From contig NZ_MLFK01000007.1 in assembly GCF_001879205.1 (NCBI RefSeq), positions 310,001 through 374,000 of the forward strand: a stretch of DNA of 64,000 nt, written 5' to 3'. The notes below the pieces were generated by a model. The model was not told the origin of the DNA. It ran no database searches and saw nothing but the letters and a program-made list of their open reading frames with translations. Below, in pieces: positions 1-10,643 of this stretch (within the stretch, counting starts at the first letter, position 1; each line of letters starts with the position of its first letter). A program made the position numbers and the translations under genes. The stretch comes from Flavobacterium johnsoniae. GTDB lineage: Bacteria > Bacteroidota > Bacteroidia > Flavobacteriales > Flavobacteriaceae.

Positions 1-663
1 GAAGTTCTGGAACATGGAGAACCGGGAGGTATGATGGATCATTTCAGTATTGGTGTTGGAAATATCGTTTACATTAATACAAAAGATCCTTTTTCGTATA
101 AAATTATCGGTACAGAACTCAGCGGACTTATAACCGGTGTTTCCGGAGTTCCCAAAGAAACAATTGGTCTAATCGGAGAACTAAAAGGAAACGCGCTGAT
201 GGCGATTGATATCGTAAAACAAAACTACCCGAATTTTGATCTAAACGCTTCAAAAATAGAAGAGATAGCTCTTTATCGAAACTGTCTTCCGGATCGGTTA
301 ATTCCGTTTTTTGAAGCCGCGCTAAAAAATTACCATTATACCAAAGAAGCTTTAAAAGAGTTTGAAAAACCGGTTTTAGACCTAAAAATAATTGGGTCAT
401 TAATGAACGATCATCATGCGGTTTTACGTGACTTATTAAAAATTACGGTTCCCAGAATCGATGATATGATTAATGCAGCCCTGCGTGCCGGTGCTTATGG
501 CGCTAAAATCGTGGGTTCTGGCGGTGGTGGCAGTATTGTGGCCATTGCAGATCCGGCAAAAGTAAATGCGGTTATCGATGCCATCTTAAAAGCGGGAGCC
601 GAAGAAGCTTACGCTGTAAGTGTTGATCCTGGAGTAAGAATTATTGAAAATTTAGAAATTTAG
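1..663 (+). CDS. GHMP-family sugar kinase, C-terminal part (5' end outside window)
   Basis: The reading frame is open from base 1, so the start lies upstream and about 220 C-terminal residues are visible. Fragment residues 9-18 (GGMMDHFSIG) match the galactokinase-type active-site segment that carries the catalytic Asp, here residue 13. Residues about 171-183 form the glycine-rich loop VGSGGGGSIVAIA, the third GHMP motif. The family phosphorylates sugars, often at C1, using ATP. A nucleotidyltransferase starts 4 bases after the stop, so the pair probably makes a sugar-1-phosphate and activates it to a nucleotide sugar. The permease and amino-sugar deaminase downstream suggest a salvage role. 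The substrate cannot be read from sequence; galactose, GalNAc, fucose or uronic acid are all possible. Confidence 0.85.
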   Translation, partial: EVLEHGEPGGMMDHFSIGVGNIVYINTKDPFSYKIIGTELSGLITGVSGVPKETIGLIGELKGNALMAIDIVKQNYPNFDLNASKIEEIALYRNCLPDRLIPFFEAALKNYHYTKEALKEFEKPVLDLKIIGSLMNDHHAVLRDLLKITVPRIDDMINAALRAGAYGAKIVGSGGGGSIVAIADPAKVNAVIDAILKAGAEEAYAVSVDPGVRIIENLEI

Positions 664-667
664 AAAA

Positions 668-1549
668 ATGAGTATGCATAACAATTTAGTTATTCTTGCC
701 GGCGGAGCATCGTCCCGCATGAAAAAAGAAGCTGTTTTAGATAATTTATCTCCCGAAGAAATCGCTCAGGCAAACGAAAGAAGCAAAGGTTTAATAGGAG
801 TGGGATCCAGTGGAAGACCTTTATTGGATTATCTTTTATTAAATGCTAAAAAAGCGGGATACAAAAACATCTACATTATTATAGGAGAGCAAGGTGAATT
901 GTTTAAGGAATTTTACGGGAGCCAGAATACAAATAATGATTTTCACGGACTCCATATTTCTTTTGCGGTACAGTATATTCCCGAAGGACGTGTAAAACCT
1001 TTTGGCACAGCCGATGCTTTGTTTCAGGCAGTAGAACAATTTCCGGAATTAAACTCGCAGGAGTACTCTGTCTGTAACAGCGATAATTTATATTCTGCCG
1101 AAGCCTTACTTGCACTTAGAAAAACCGAAAGTCCAAACGCTTTTATAAGTTATGATCGCGATGCTTTAGAATTTCCTTCAGAAAGAATTTCGCGTTTTGC
1201 TATTGCCAAATTGGATAAAAACAACCAATTGCTGGATATTCTGGAAAAGCCGACAACAGCCGATTTGGAACATTATAAAGATATTGACGGAAAAATAAGA
1301 GTAAGTATGAATGCTTTTAAATTTACAGGAAAAACATTGTATACACATCTTAAAAATTGCCCCGTAAATCCTGAAAGGGACGAAAAGGAACTGCCAACCG
1401 TGCTTTTAAATTCGGTAAAAGAAAATCCAAATACTACTTTAGGAATTCCATTTTCTGAACACGTTCCAGATTTAACTGCCAAAGAAGATATTGCCGACGT
1501 AAAAGAATATTTAAAGAAATACTATCCTGTACTGAACTGGGATTTTTAA
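668..1549 (+). CDS. Sugar-1-phosphate nucleotidyltransferase-like protein
   Basis: A 293-residue protein of the NTP-transferase fold. Residues 10-18 read LAGGASSRM, a variant of the LAGGxGxRM nucleotide-binding loop. A mid-protein CNSDN segment fits the metal-binding Asp region, and LEKPTT follows as in glucose-1-phosphate nucleotidylyltransferases. An insert of roughly 25 residues after the loop is unusual for small RmlA/GalU proteins. The gene begins 4 bases after the GHMP kinase stop and is very probably co-transcribed with it. The inferred role is to convert the kinase product into an NDP-sugar in the cytoplasm; which NTP and which sugar are unknown. Confidence 0.8.
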   Translation: MSMHNNLVILAGGASSRMKKEAVLDNLSPEEIAQANERSKGLIGVGSSGRPLLDYLLLNAKKAGYKNIYIIIGEQGELFKEFYGSQNTNNDFHGLHISFAVQYIPEGRVKPFGTADALFQAVEQFPELNSQEYSVCNSDNLYSAEALLALRKTESPNAFISYDRDALEFPSERISRFAIAKLDKNNQLLDILEKPTTADLEHYKDIDGKIRVSMNAFKFTGKTLYTHLKNCPVNPERDEKELPTVLLNSVKENPNTTLGIPFSEHVPDLTAKEDIADVKEYLKKYYPVLNWDF

Positions 1550-1601
1550 AAATTAACAAAAATTTCATATCTAATTTAGTGGAAATTGTAACTTATTACA
1601 T

Positions 1602-1609
1602 TACTTTTG
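1602..1609 (+). promoter_or_regulatory. Putative -7 element before the MFS permease
   Basis: TACTTTTG fits the flavobacterial -7 consensus TAnnTTTG. The nearest TTG (1586-1588) is only 13 bases upstream, shorter than the usual spacing, so the -33 half is doubtful. It lies about 110 bases before the permease start. Confidence 0.4.
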
Positions 1610-1721
1610 CAATGCAAAAAAAACGCATATAATTGCGTAAAAAACGCAAAATAATATAAAAGTGTTGATTTTCATTTTAGATTGATAAGCTAATCTATTA
1701 ACCAAAATCAACCCAATTATT

Positions 1722-3095
1722 ATGTCAAACATTGAAAGTGCCATACAAGTAGATAAAAAGAGTACTGTTATTCCAATGATGATTTTAACAGCATTGTTTT
1801 TCATTCTTGGATTTGTAACCTGGCTGAACGGACCATTAATACCCTTTTTTCAATTAGCATGTGAGCTCACATCATCTCAGGCTTATTTTGTGACTTTTGC
1901 CTTTTATATTGCCTATTTTGTAATGGCAGTTCCATCATCGTGGATTATTGAAAAAGTAGGCTATAAAAACGGTATTTCATTAGGCCTCCTTATTATTGCG
2001 CTAGGTGCTTTTATGTTTTATCCGGCCGCAGAAAGCCGTACTTTTCTGTTTTTCCTGATCGCCTTATTTGTTATGGGAACAGGTTTAGCGATTCTTCAGA
2101 CAGCTTCAAATCCGTATGTGGTGGTGATTGGTCCGAGAGAAAGCGCGGCTGCCCGAATCAGTGTGTTAGGAATCGCAAATAAGGTAGCGGGATTTGTTGC
2201 ACCGTTGATATTAACAGCTTTGGTTTTGTCTAATATGCAGGACTTCACAGCAGATAAAATTGCGGTTTTGGACTCGGTTTCAAAAACAAATGCTTTAAAT
2301 TCTCTTGCATTACAATTGCAAAGACCTTATCTTTATATGGGATTGATTATTACAGTTTTAGCACTATAGGTAAAATTGTCGCCCTTACCGGAAATTGATT
2401 TGGATGAAGATGGAAATGTAACGCATTTAAGTATTTTTAAACAGATTAGAAATGCTTTTAGACGTCCGCAATTGGTTTTGGGAGTCATAACTTTAATGTT
2501 ATATCTGTCAGCAGAAGTTCTGGCCGGAGATTCAATTGGAGCCTTTGGAAAACAGCTTGGAGTGTATGGAAGTGAAGGAAATTTTTATTTAAAACTAACT
2601 TCGTTTACCATGTCGGCAATGGTTGTGGGATATATTTTAGGAATAACACTTATTCCAAAATATGTATCGCAGGTAACAGCCTTAAAGGCTTCGGGAATTT
2701 TAGGTGTTATTTTGGTTTTGGTAATCGTATGGATTTCTCCAAAAATCATGATCCAGCTTCCCGGAATTCCAAATCTGCCCGCTGTAATTCTTCTTGTAGC
2801 CTTATTAGGTCTGGCAAATGCACTTTGCTGGCCGGCCATCTGGCCAATGGCGTTAGAAGATTTGGGCGGTTATACTAAAATAGGAAGTGCCATTTTAATT
2901 ATGGGAATTATCGGCGGTGCTGTTTTTCCTTTGTTTTATGGTCTTATTACAGAAAATATAAATGCATTAAATAGCGCAGCAGGAACGCAGGAAGTTTCTA
3001 AAAGCGGTAATCAGATTGCCTATTTAATGTTGCTGCCCTCTTATTTAATGATCCTTTTTTACGCAGTAAAAGGTCATAAATACCGAAGATGGTAG
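1722..3095 (+). pseudogene. Sugar MFS transporter (FucP/NagP-like) interrupted by in-frame TAG
   Basis: The gene encodes a 12-TM major facilitator of the L-fucose:H+ symporter type, used in Bacteroidetes for fucose, GlcNAc and related sugars. Residues 1-215 (WLNGPLIPFF, QTASNPYVV, N-terminal six helices) run to a TAG at 2367-2369. The same frame then continues without another stop through GTA AAA TTG TCG to 3095, giving the second six-helix half (CWPAIWPMALEDLGGYTK, GGAVFPLFYG). No frame change is needed, so a single base substitution explains the break. It falls near the central cytoplasmic loop. Possibilities are a real nonsense mutation, a sequencing error, or rarely readthrough or restart at TTG 2376. 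The intact kinase, nucleotidyltransferase and nagB neighbours suggest a recent event or an error. Confidence 0.85.
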
Positions 3096-3126
3096 TTTAA
3101 TGAGCGAAAATTAAAAAAACTATATC

Positions 3127-5055
3127 ATGTTAAAAAGTAAAATCGACAAAGCAACAGGGTTCGAAAAACGATTCGAAAACATCAATACGGTTGTTTTTGA
3201 AAATTCTTCTGAAGCTTCAAAAGCAGTTGCTCAGGAAATTGCCGCTTTAATTCAATCAAAACAAAAAGAAAATCAGCCTTGTATCCTTGGTTTGGCAACA
3301 GGTTCTTCTCCAAAAGGATTATATGCTGAATTGGTTCGTCTGCATAAAGAAGAAGGATTGAGTTTTAAAAACGTAATCAGTTTTAACCTGGACGAATATT
3401 ACCCAATGGAGCCAAACTCTATTAACAGTTATGTTCGTTTTATGAAAGAATTACTGTTTGACCATGTCGATATTTTACCTGAAAACGCTCATGTTCCGGA
3501 CGGACTTTTAACAAAAGAACAAATTGCAGATTATTGTCATGAATATGAAGCAAAAATTGAAGCGCTGGGCGGAATCGATTTACAGATACTGGGAATTGGA
3601 GGAAACGGGCATATTGGTTTTAACGAATCTGGCTCGCTTCAAAACTCTAAAACTCGTTTAGTTGCATTAGACCATATCACAAGAGTTGCGGCAAGTAAAG
3701 ATTTCTTCGGATTAAATAATACGCCAAGAACTGCGATTACTCTTGGGGTGAAAAAAATTATGGAAGCCAAAAGAGTTATTTTATTAGCCTGGGGAGAAGG
3801 AAAAGCAAATATTGTAAAAAAATCTGTTGAAGATGAAGTTACAAACCGAGTTCCGGCTTCGTTTTTACAAGAGCACAACAATGCCGTTTTTATTTTAGAT
3901 AAAGAAGCTTCTTCAAAATTAACGAGAATTAATAAACCTTGGCTTGTTGAGAAAATTGTCTGGACTGATAAATTAATCCGTAAAGCCGTTTTAGGATTGG
4001 CACTTGATCTTAAAAAACCAATTTTAATGCTTACCGATGCCGATTATATCGAAAACGGTATGAGCGATCTATTGGCAGATTCAGGTCCGGCTTACGACAT
4101 CAATATTAAAATTTTCAATAAATTACAAAATACAATCACAGGCTGGCCAGGCGGAAAACCAAATGCAGAAGATACCAACCGACCTGAAAGAGCAGAACCT
4201 GCTAAAAAACGTGTTTTGATTTTCAGTCCTCACCCAGATGATGATATTATTAGTATGGGAGGAACTTTCATGCGCTTGCAGGAGCAGGGGCACGAAGTGC
4301 ATGTGGCTTACCAAACTTCTGGAAATATCGCTGTCGCGGATGATGAAGCGCTTCGTTTTGCAAGATTCGTAATTGATTACAACGAAAAATTCGGAATCAA
4401 AAGCGAAGAGGCAGATAACATTTATAAAAAAGCGCAGACCTTTTTAGAGAATAAAAAGAACAGCGAAATTGATATTCCGGAAGTTCGTTACATTAAGGGA
4501 TTAATCAGAAAAGGTGAGGCGAGAGCAACAAGTCATTTTGTTGGTTTAACTGATGATCAGATTCATTTTATGGAATTGCCATTTTATGAAACCGGAACAA
4601 TTGAAAAGAAACCAATTGGGCCTGAAGATATTCAGCTTACAATGGACTTAATTGAAAAAATTAAACCGCACCAAATATATGCTGCAGGAGATTTAGCAGA
4701 TCCGCACGGAACGCACAAAGTGTGTCTTGATGCTATTTTTGAGGCTGTTAAAGCTTTAAAACCAAAGCCATTTATGAACGACTGCTGGTTATGGTTGTAC
4801 CGCGGTGCTTGGCAGGAATGGGGAATTGACGAAGTTGAAATGGCGGTGCCGATGAGTCCGGATCAGGTTTTGGCAAAACGTCACGGAATCTTCAAACACC
4901 AATCGCAAAAAGACGGTGTTGTTTTTCAGGGAACCGATGCCAGAGAATTTTGGCAGAGAGCCGAAGACAGAAACAGCGAAACAGCAGCTTTGTACCAGCA
5001 ATTAGGTTTAGCAACTTATGCAGCGATGGAAGCGTTTGTGAGATGGCATTACTAA
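3127..5055 (+). CDS. nagB: Glucosamine-6-phosphate deaminase fused to LmbE/PIG-L-type deacetylase domain
   Basis: A two-domain protein of 642 residues. Residues about 1-300 are NagB: NLDEYY has the catalytic Asp at residue 89, and GNGHIGFNE (159-167) holds the ring-opening His162. This domain turns glucosamine-6-phosphate into fructose-6-phosphate and ammonia. Residues about 360-640 are a LmbE/PIG-L zinc hydrolase domain with SPHPDDD (metal ligands around 369-373) and a later HGTH. That family removes acetyl groups from GlcNAc moieties. The linker (about 300-355) looks structured. Fusion of a deaminase to a possible deacetylase would couple two steps of amino-sugar catabolism, which is inference. 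This architecture is common in Bacteroidetes. The gene follows the permease by about 30 bases and is probably in one operon with it. Confidence 0.93.
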   Translation: MLKSKIDKATGFEKRFENINTVVFENSSEASKAVAQEIAALIQSKQKENQPCILGLATGSSPKGLYAELVRLHKEEGLSFKNVISFNLDEYYPMEPNSINSYVRFMKELLFDHVDILPENAHVPDGLLTKEQIADYCHEYEAKIEALGGIDLQILGIGGNGHIGFNESGSLQNSKTRLVALDHITRVAASKDFFGLNNTPRTAITLGVKKIMEAKRVILLAWGEGKANIVKKSVEDEVTNRVPASFLQEHNNAVFILDKEASSKLTRINKPWLVEKIVWTDKLIRKAVLGLALDLKKPILMLTDADYIENGMSDLLADSGPAYDINIKIFNKLQNTITGWPGGKPNAEDTNRPERAEPAKKRVLIFSPHPDDDIISMGGTFMRLQEQGHEVHVAYQTSGNIAVADDEALRFARFVIDYNEKFGIKSEEADNIYKKAQTFLENKKNSEIDIPEVRYIKGLIRKGEARATSHFVGLTDDQIHFMELPFYETGTIEKKPIGPEDIQLTMDLIEKIKPHQIYAAGDLADPHGTHKVCLDAIFEAVKALKPKPFMNDCWLWLYRGAWQEWGIDEVEMAVPMSPDQVLAKRHGIFKHQSQKDGVVFQGTDAREFWQRAEDRNSETAALYQQLGLATYAAMEAFVRWHY

Positions 5056-5094
5056 GATGCTAAGGTTCTAAGGGACTAAGATTCTAAGTTTTTT
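5051..5094 (+). repeat. CTAAG-type short repeat tract after nagB
   Basis: Starting at the nagB stop, the hexamer-like units CTAAG, TTCTAAG, ACTAAG and TTCTAAG recur in one direction. Related tracts lie just after the stops of the DUF4268 gene (19908-19944) and uvrA (58893-58935), in the same sense relative to the gene. Confidence 0.7.
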
Positions 5095-5107
5095 AGCTCT
5101 TTAAATA

Positions 5108-5160
5108 TTCGCCACGAATTCACGAATTATATTTAAATCAATTCGTGAATTCGTGGCGAA
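5108..5160. repeat. Perfect 21-bp inverted repeat (palindromic intergenic element)
   Basis: The arms at 5108-5128 and 5140-5160 are exact reverse complements (outer TTCGCCACGAATTC), separated by 11 bases. The RNA would form a long AT-rich hairpin without a clean T-tract. A related element lies at 10484-10557, and a half-copy at about 23400-23425. Confidence 0.9.
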
Positions 5161-5278
5161 AATCTTTTAAATCCTTTTAATCTGTGGCAAAAGAAAAAAT
5201 AAATGATAGTTTTGCACGCAACTAAAATAAGCTGAACAATCTATTTTCTTTCTTCTAGCTTCTTTCTTATTTAAAAAA

Positions 5279-5515
5279 ATGGAACAAGACAAAAAACTTC
5301 TCATAAAATTAGCTCATACCAAAATGCCTTTCGGGAAATACGAAGGACGTTTTTTAATCGATTTGCCTGAATATTATGTTGTTTGGTATCATAATAAAGG
5401 TTTTCCTAAAGGAGAGTTAGGGCAGCAGCTGCAGCTTATTTATGAGTTAAAACTAAATGGACTCGAAGAATTAATTCGGAACATAAAAAAACAATATCCT
5501 AAGCCTTTAAAATAA
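5279..5515 (+). CDS. DUF3820 family small protein
   Basis: A 78-residue cytoplasmic protein. The segment MPFGKYEGRFLIDLPEYYV (from about residue 16) and the following WYHNKGFPKGELG match the short DUF3820 family, named in Pfam for a putative quorum-sensing-regulated virulence factor. No enzymatic motif is visible and the function is unknown. The ATG at 5279 leaves the whole conserved segment intact. It stands alone between two intergenic stretches. Confidence 0.8.
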   Translation: MEQDKKLLIKLAHTKMPFGKYEGRFLIDLPEYYVVWYHNKGFPKGELGQQLQLIYELKLNGLEELIRNIKKQYPKPLK

Positions 5516-7594
<2,079 letters not shown>

Positions 7595-7669
7595 TATTCT
7601 GAGAAGATGTAACTTTTGAGATCAACTCATTACTAATAAGTTTCAACGAATAACTTTTTTAAATTAATA

Positions 7670-9583
7670 ATGGAAGAAAAAAAATTAGACCTTAATTCAA
7701 TCATTGGTTTTGTATTGATATTCGGAATTTTGATTTGGATTATGTATCAAAATCAACCTTCTGAGAAAGAAATTGCTGCTGAAAAAGCCAAGAAAGAATT
7801 AGTAGCTAAACAAGAAGCTCAAGCAAAAGCTGATAAAGCTAAAACTGCAATTGCACCAACTGTTGCCGTAACTCCTGGTGATACAGCTCAAATAGCAAAA
7901 TTGCAAAAAACTTTAGGTGGTTTCGCATATTCTGCTACGCTTCCTTCTGCAAAAGATTCTTTTACAACAATTGAAAACGAAAAGATTAAACTTAAGATTG
8001 CTAATAAAGGTGGTTATATAGTTGAAGCTACGCTAAAAGAATTCAAAAAATTTGAGAAAAATTCAGGGCAATTAGTTGAATTAATCAAAGACAATAATTC
8101 TAATTTAAACATTCAATTACAAACAATTGACAACAGAACTTTAAACTCTAAAGATTTGTATTTTGAGCCGACTTTGGAAAAAATTGGTGCAGATCAGGTT
8201 TTATCTATGCGTTTAAAAGCTGGGGCTAATGAATTTTTAGAATACAAATACATATTAAAACCAAATGATTATTTAGTTGGTTTTGATATTCGTTCTCAAG
8301 GATTAAACAGAGTTTTAAATTCTTCTAAACCATTAGATTTACAATGGGATTTGAAAACATACAGAAATGAAAAAAGTATTTCGTATGAAAACCGTTTTGC
8401 TGAAATTTATTATGAGCACGAAGACGGTAAAATTAATTATGCAGGTTTAGGTAAACATGAAGAAGAAACAGTAGAAAAAGTTAGTTTTATAGCTTATAAA
8501 CAACACTTTTTTACTTCTATCTTAGTAACTGACAAACCATTTGCAACATCTAAATTAGAGTCAACTAATTTGGTGAACGACGAAAAAATCGATACTGTCT
8601 TTACTAAACAGTTTAAGACAAATGTTCCTTTAGCATTCTCAAACGGAGAAATTGATTATAAAATGCAATGGTATTTTGGACCTGCAGATTATAAAGTTTT
8701 AAAATCTTACGATAAAAATTTCCAAAAAATAATTCCATTAGGATGGGGAATTTTCGGATGGATCAACAGATTGATTTTTATTCCGTTATTTGGATTCTTA
8801 AGTTCAACAATCGGGCTTTCATTAGGAATTGCGATTATCATTTTTACCATTATTATTAAATTGGCCATGTCGCCAATTACCTATAAATCATTCTTGTCTC
8901 AGGCTAAAATGAAAGTTTTACGCCCTGATATTGCTGAGTTGGGAGAAAAATTCAAAAAAGACCCAATGAAGAAACAACAGGAAACAATGAAACTGTACAA
9001 CAAAGCAGGAGTAAACCCAATGGCAGGATGTATCCCGGCATTGATTCAGCTTCCGTTTATGTACGCATCGTTCCAGTTCTTCCCTGCAGCTTTTGAGTTA
9101 AGACAAAAAAGTTTCCTTTGGGCAGACGATTTATCATCTTTTGATGCGGTTGCAAAATTACCATTTAACATTCCGTTATATGGAGATCATATCAGTTTGT
9201 TTCCAATTTTGGCAGCAATTGCGATTTTCTTCTACATGAAAATGACTTCAGGAGATCAGCAAATGGCAGCGCCGCAACAGGAAGGTATGCCGGATATGGC
9301 TAAAATGATGAAAATCATGATTTATGTTTCGCCATTAATGATGTTAATTTTCTTTAATAGTTATGGTGCAGGTTTAAGTTTGTATAACTTTATTTCAAAC
9401 TTAATTACAATCGGAATTATGTTTGTCATCAAAAATTATATTGTTGACAGCGATAAGATTCACGCTCAAATTCAGGAAAATAAATTGAGAGAGCCTAAAA
9501 AACCAAGTAAGTTCCAACAACGTCTTCAGGATGTAATGGAGCAGCAGGAAGCAGCTAAGAAAGCTCAAGGCAAAAAGAAATAA
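7670..9583 (+). CDS. yidC: Membrane protein insertase YidC
   Basis: Inserts and folds inner-membrane proteins, alone or with SecYEG. The 637 residues have an N-terminal transmembrane segment (about 10-25), a Lys/Ala-rich stretch, and a large periplasmic beta-sandwich domain (about 90-360). A C-terminal five-helix core follows, with a cytoplasmic loop containing MKVLRPDIAELGEKFKKDP and NPMAGCIPALIQLPFMYA. The C-terminal tail is basic (KKAQGKKK), as expected for ribosome contact. This is the long Gram-negative form, slightly longer than in Escherichia coli. A strong intrinsic terminator follows directly. Confidence 0.97.
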   Translation: MEEKKLDLNSIIGFVLIFGILIWIMYQNQPSEKEIAAEKAKKELVAKQEAQAKADKAKTAIAPTVAVTPGDTAQIAKLQKTLGGFAYSATLPSAKDSFTTIENEKIKLKIANKGGYIVEATLKEFKKFEKNSGQLVELIKDNNSNLNIQLQTIDNRTLNSKDLYFEPTLEKIGADQVLSMRLKAGANEFLEYKYILKPNDYLVGFDIRSQGLNRVLNSSKPLDLQWDLKTYRNEKSISYENRFAEIYYEHEDGKINYAGLGKHEEETVEKVSFIAYKQHFFTSILVTDKPFATSKLESTNLVNDEKIDTVFTKQFKTNVPLAFSNGEIDYKMQWYFGPADYKVLKSYDKNFQKIIPLGWGIFGWINRLIFIPLFGFLSSTIGLSLGIAIIIFTIIIKLAMSPITYKSFLSQAKMKVLRPDIAELGEKFKKDPMKKQQETMKLYNKAGVNPMAGCIPALIQLPFMYASFQFFPAAFELRQKSFLWADDLSSFDAVAKLPFNIPLYGDHISLFPILAAIAIFFYMKMTSGDQQMAAPQQEGMPDMAKMMKIMIYVSPLMMLIFFNSYGAGLSLYNFISNLITIGIMFVIKNYIVDSDKIHAQIQENKLREPKKPSKFQQRLQDVMEQQEAAKKAQGKKK

Positions 9584-9587
9584 TTCT

Positions 9588-9617
9588 AAAAATCCCGATT
9601 TAATCGGGATTTTTTTA
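9588..9617 (+). terminator. Intrinsic terminator after yidC
   Basis: AATCCCGA and TCGGGATT form a stem around a 4-6 base loop, followed by a run of T from 9610. It starts within a few bases of the yidC stop. Confidence 0.9.
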
Positions 9618-9638
9618 TTTTGTAAAGTAAGTTTTCTT

Positions 9639-9667
9639 TTGAAAAGCCAATGAATGTTTTAACTTTG
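9639..9667 (+). promoter_or_regulatory. Promoter of the YwqK/MORN-like gene
   Basis: TTG at 9639-9641, an 18-base spacer, then TAACTTTG at 9660-9667, a match to the flavobacterial consensus, 60 bases before the start codon. Confidence 0.65.
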
Positions 9668-9727
9668 AAAAAAGCGGGGTATACTTTATGAAACGAATTT
9701 TCGTTTAAGTTTAAAATTGAATAACAA

Positions 9728-10444
9728 ATGATTTCTAAAAGAATAATAATTGGACTGGCATTATTTAGTGTCTTATTTCTAAACGCTCAAACCGAGTTTA
9801 ATAAATTAGATGCCAACGGAAAAAAAGACGGCATCTGGAAAGGTGTTTATGAATCTAAGCGTCCTCGTTATGAAGGAACTTTCAGCCACGGAAAAGAAAC
9901 CGGAATTTTTAATTTTTTTGATGATACCCAAAAAGGAGATATAATTGCAACACGCGATTTTACTGCCAATGATGGAAGTTCTTATACGATTTTTTACGAT
10001 CAGAAAAAGAACAAAGTAAGTGAAGGAAAAGAAATAGGAAAAGACAGAGAAGGAGAGTGGAAATACTACCACAAAGCTTCTAAAGTTTTAATGACTTCTG
10101 AAAACTATAAAAAAGGTAAGCTCGAAGGAATGAGGACGGTTTATTATCCTAATGGTAAAGTGGCTGAAGAAATGACCTATAAAAATGGTTTAAAAGAAGG
10201 AGTTTATAAAAGATTTGGACAAAACGGTACACTTTTAGAAGATGCAGTCTATAAAAATAATGAGTTTAACGGCAATGCTGTTTTTTACGATTCAGATGGT
10301 GCAGTTGCTTCTAAAGGTAAATTTGTAAACGGAAAAAAGGCCGGAATGTGGCAGTTTTATACCAAAGGCAAATTAGTTAAAGAGGTTAACATGAGCGACC
10401 CAAAAGCCAGTTATAAAGCCGATTCGAAAGCTAAAAATGAATAA
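9728..10444 (+). CDS. Exported MORN-variant repeat protein (YwqK-like)
   Basis: A 238-residue protein with an N-terminal signal peptide (hydrophobic IIIGLALFSVLFLN, cut before QTEF). The mature part is made of repeated units of the type G-x-W-x-x-Y or YYPNGKVAEEMTYKNGLKEG, characteristic of MORN_2/YwqK repeats; at least six are visible. YwqK was described as an antitoxin in Bacillus, but the exported Bacteroidetes copies have no shown antitoxin role. Here it is a monocistronic gene with its own promoter and terminator and no toxin-like neighbour. Its function is unknown, probably a periplasmic or outer-membrane beta-repeat protein. Confidence 0.8.
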   Translation: MISKRIIIGLALFSVLFLNAQTEFNKLDANGKKDGIWKGVYESKRPRYEGTFSHGKETGIFNFFDDTQKGDIIATRDFTANDGSSYTIFYDQKKNKVSEGKEIGKDREGEWKYYHKASKVLMTSENYKKGKLEGMRTVYYPNGKVAEEMTYKNGLKEGVYKRFGQNGTLLEDAVYKNNEFNGNAVFYDSDGAVASKGKFVNGKKAGMWQFYTKGKLVKEVNMSDPKASYKADSKAKNE

Positions 10445-10452
10445 TACAATTA

Positions 10453-10478
10453 TTGCCCGCCATGCGGGCTTTTTTTTT
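10453..10478 (+). terminator. Intrinsic terminator after the MORN-like gene
   Basis: GCCCGC (10455-10460), loop CAT, GCGGGC (10464-10469), then nine T. A strong GC-rich stem in AT-rich surroundings. Confidence 0.93.
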
Positions 10479-10483
10479 GCTGC

Positions 10484-10557
10484 GAATTACACGAATTTGC
10501 ACTAATTTTTATTTAGGAAGAAAAATTAGTTCGTGTAAATTCGTGTAATTCGTGGCA
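10484..10557. repeat. Imperfect palindromic element of the GAATTACACGAA family
   Basis: The left arm at 10484-10510 is complementary to 10521-10551, with a few bases inserted in the right arm. The outer sequence (CGTGTAATTCGTGGCAAA) resembles the outer arm of the element at 5108-5160. Confidence 0.8.
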
Positions 10558-10614
10558 AACAATTTTGTTTAAAATAAATTCATGAATTCACAGCTTATTT
10601 TTTCTCCAAATGTT

Positions 10615-10622
10615 TAAATTTG
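10615..10622 (+). promoter_or_regulatory. Putative -7 element before the DUF4956 gene
   Basis: TAAATTTG fits TAnnTTTG and is 21 bases before the ATG at 10644. No TTG lies at the proper -33 distance. Confidence 0.45.
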
Positions 10623-10643
10623 ATTCGCTAATATTTTGATTCA

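Noticed and set aside
1586..1588. TTG as the -33 element of the permease promoter
   Set aside because: Only 13 bases from the -7 box, shorter than the usual 17-23.
9728..10444. YwqK-like protein as part of a toxin-antitoxin pair
   Set aside because: It is exported, monocistronic, with its own promoter and terminator, and no toxin-like gene is adjacent.
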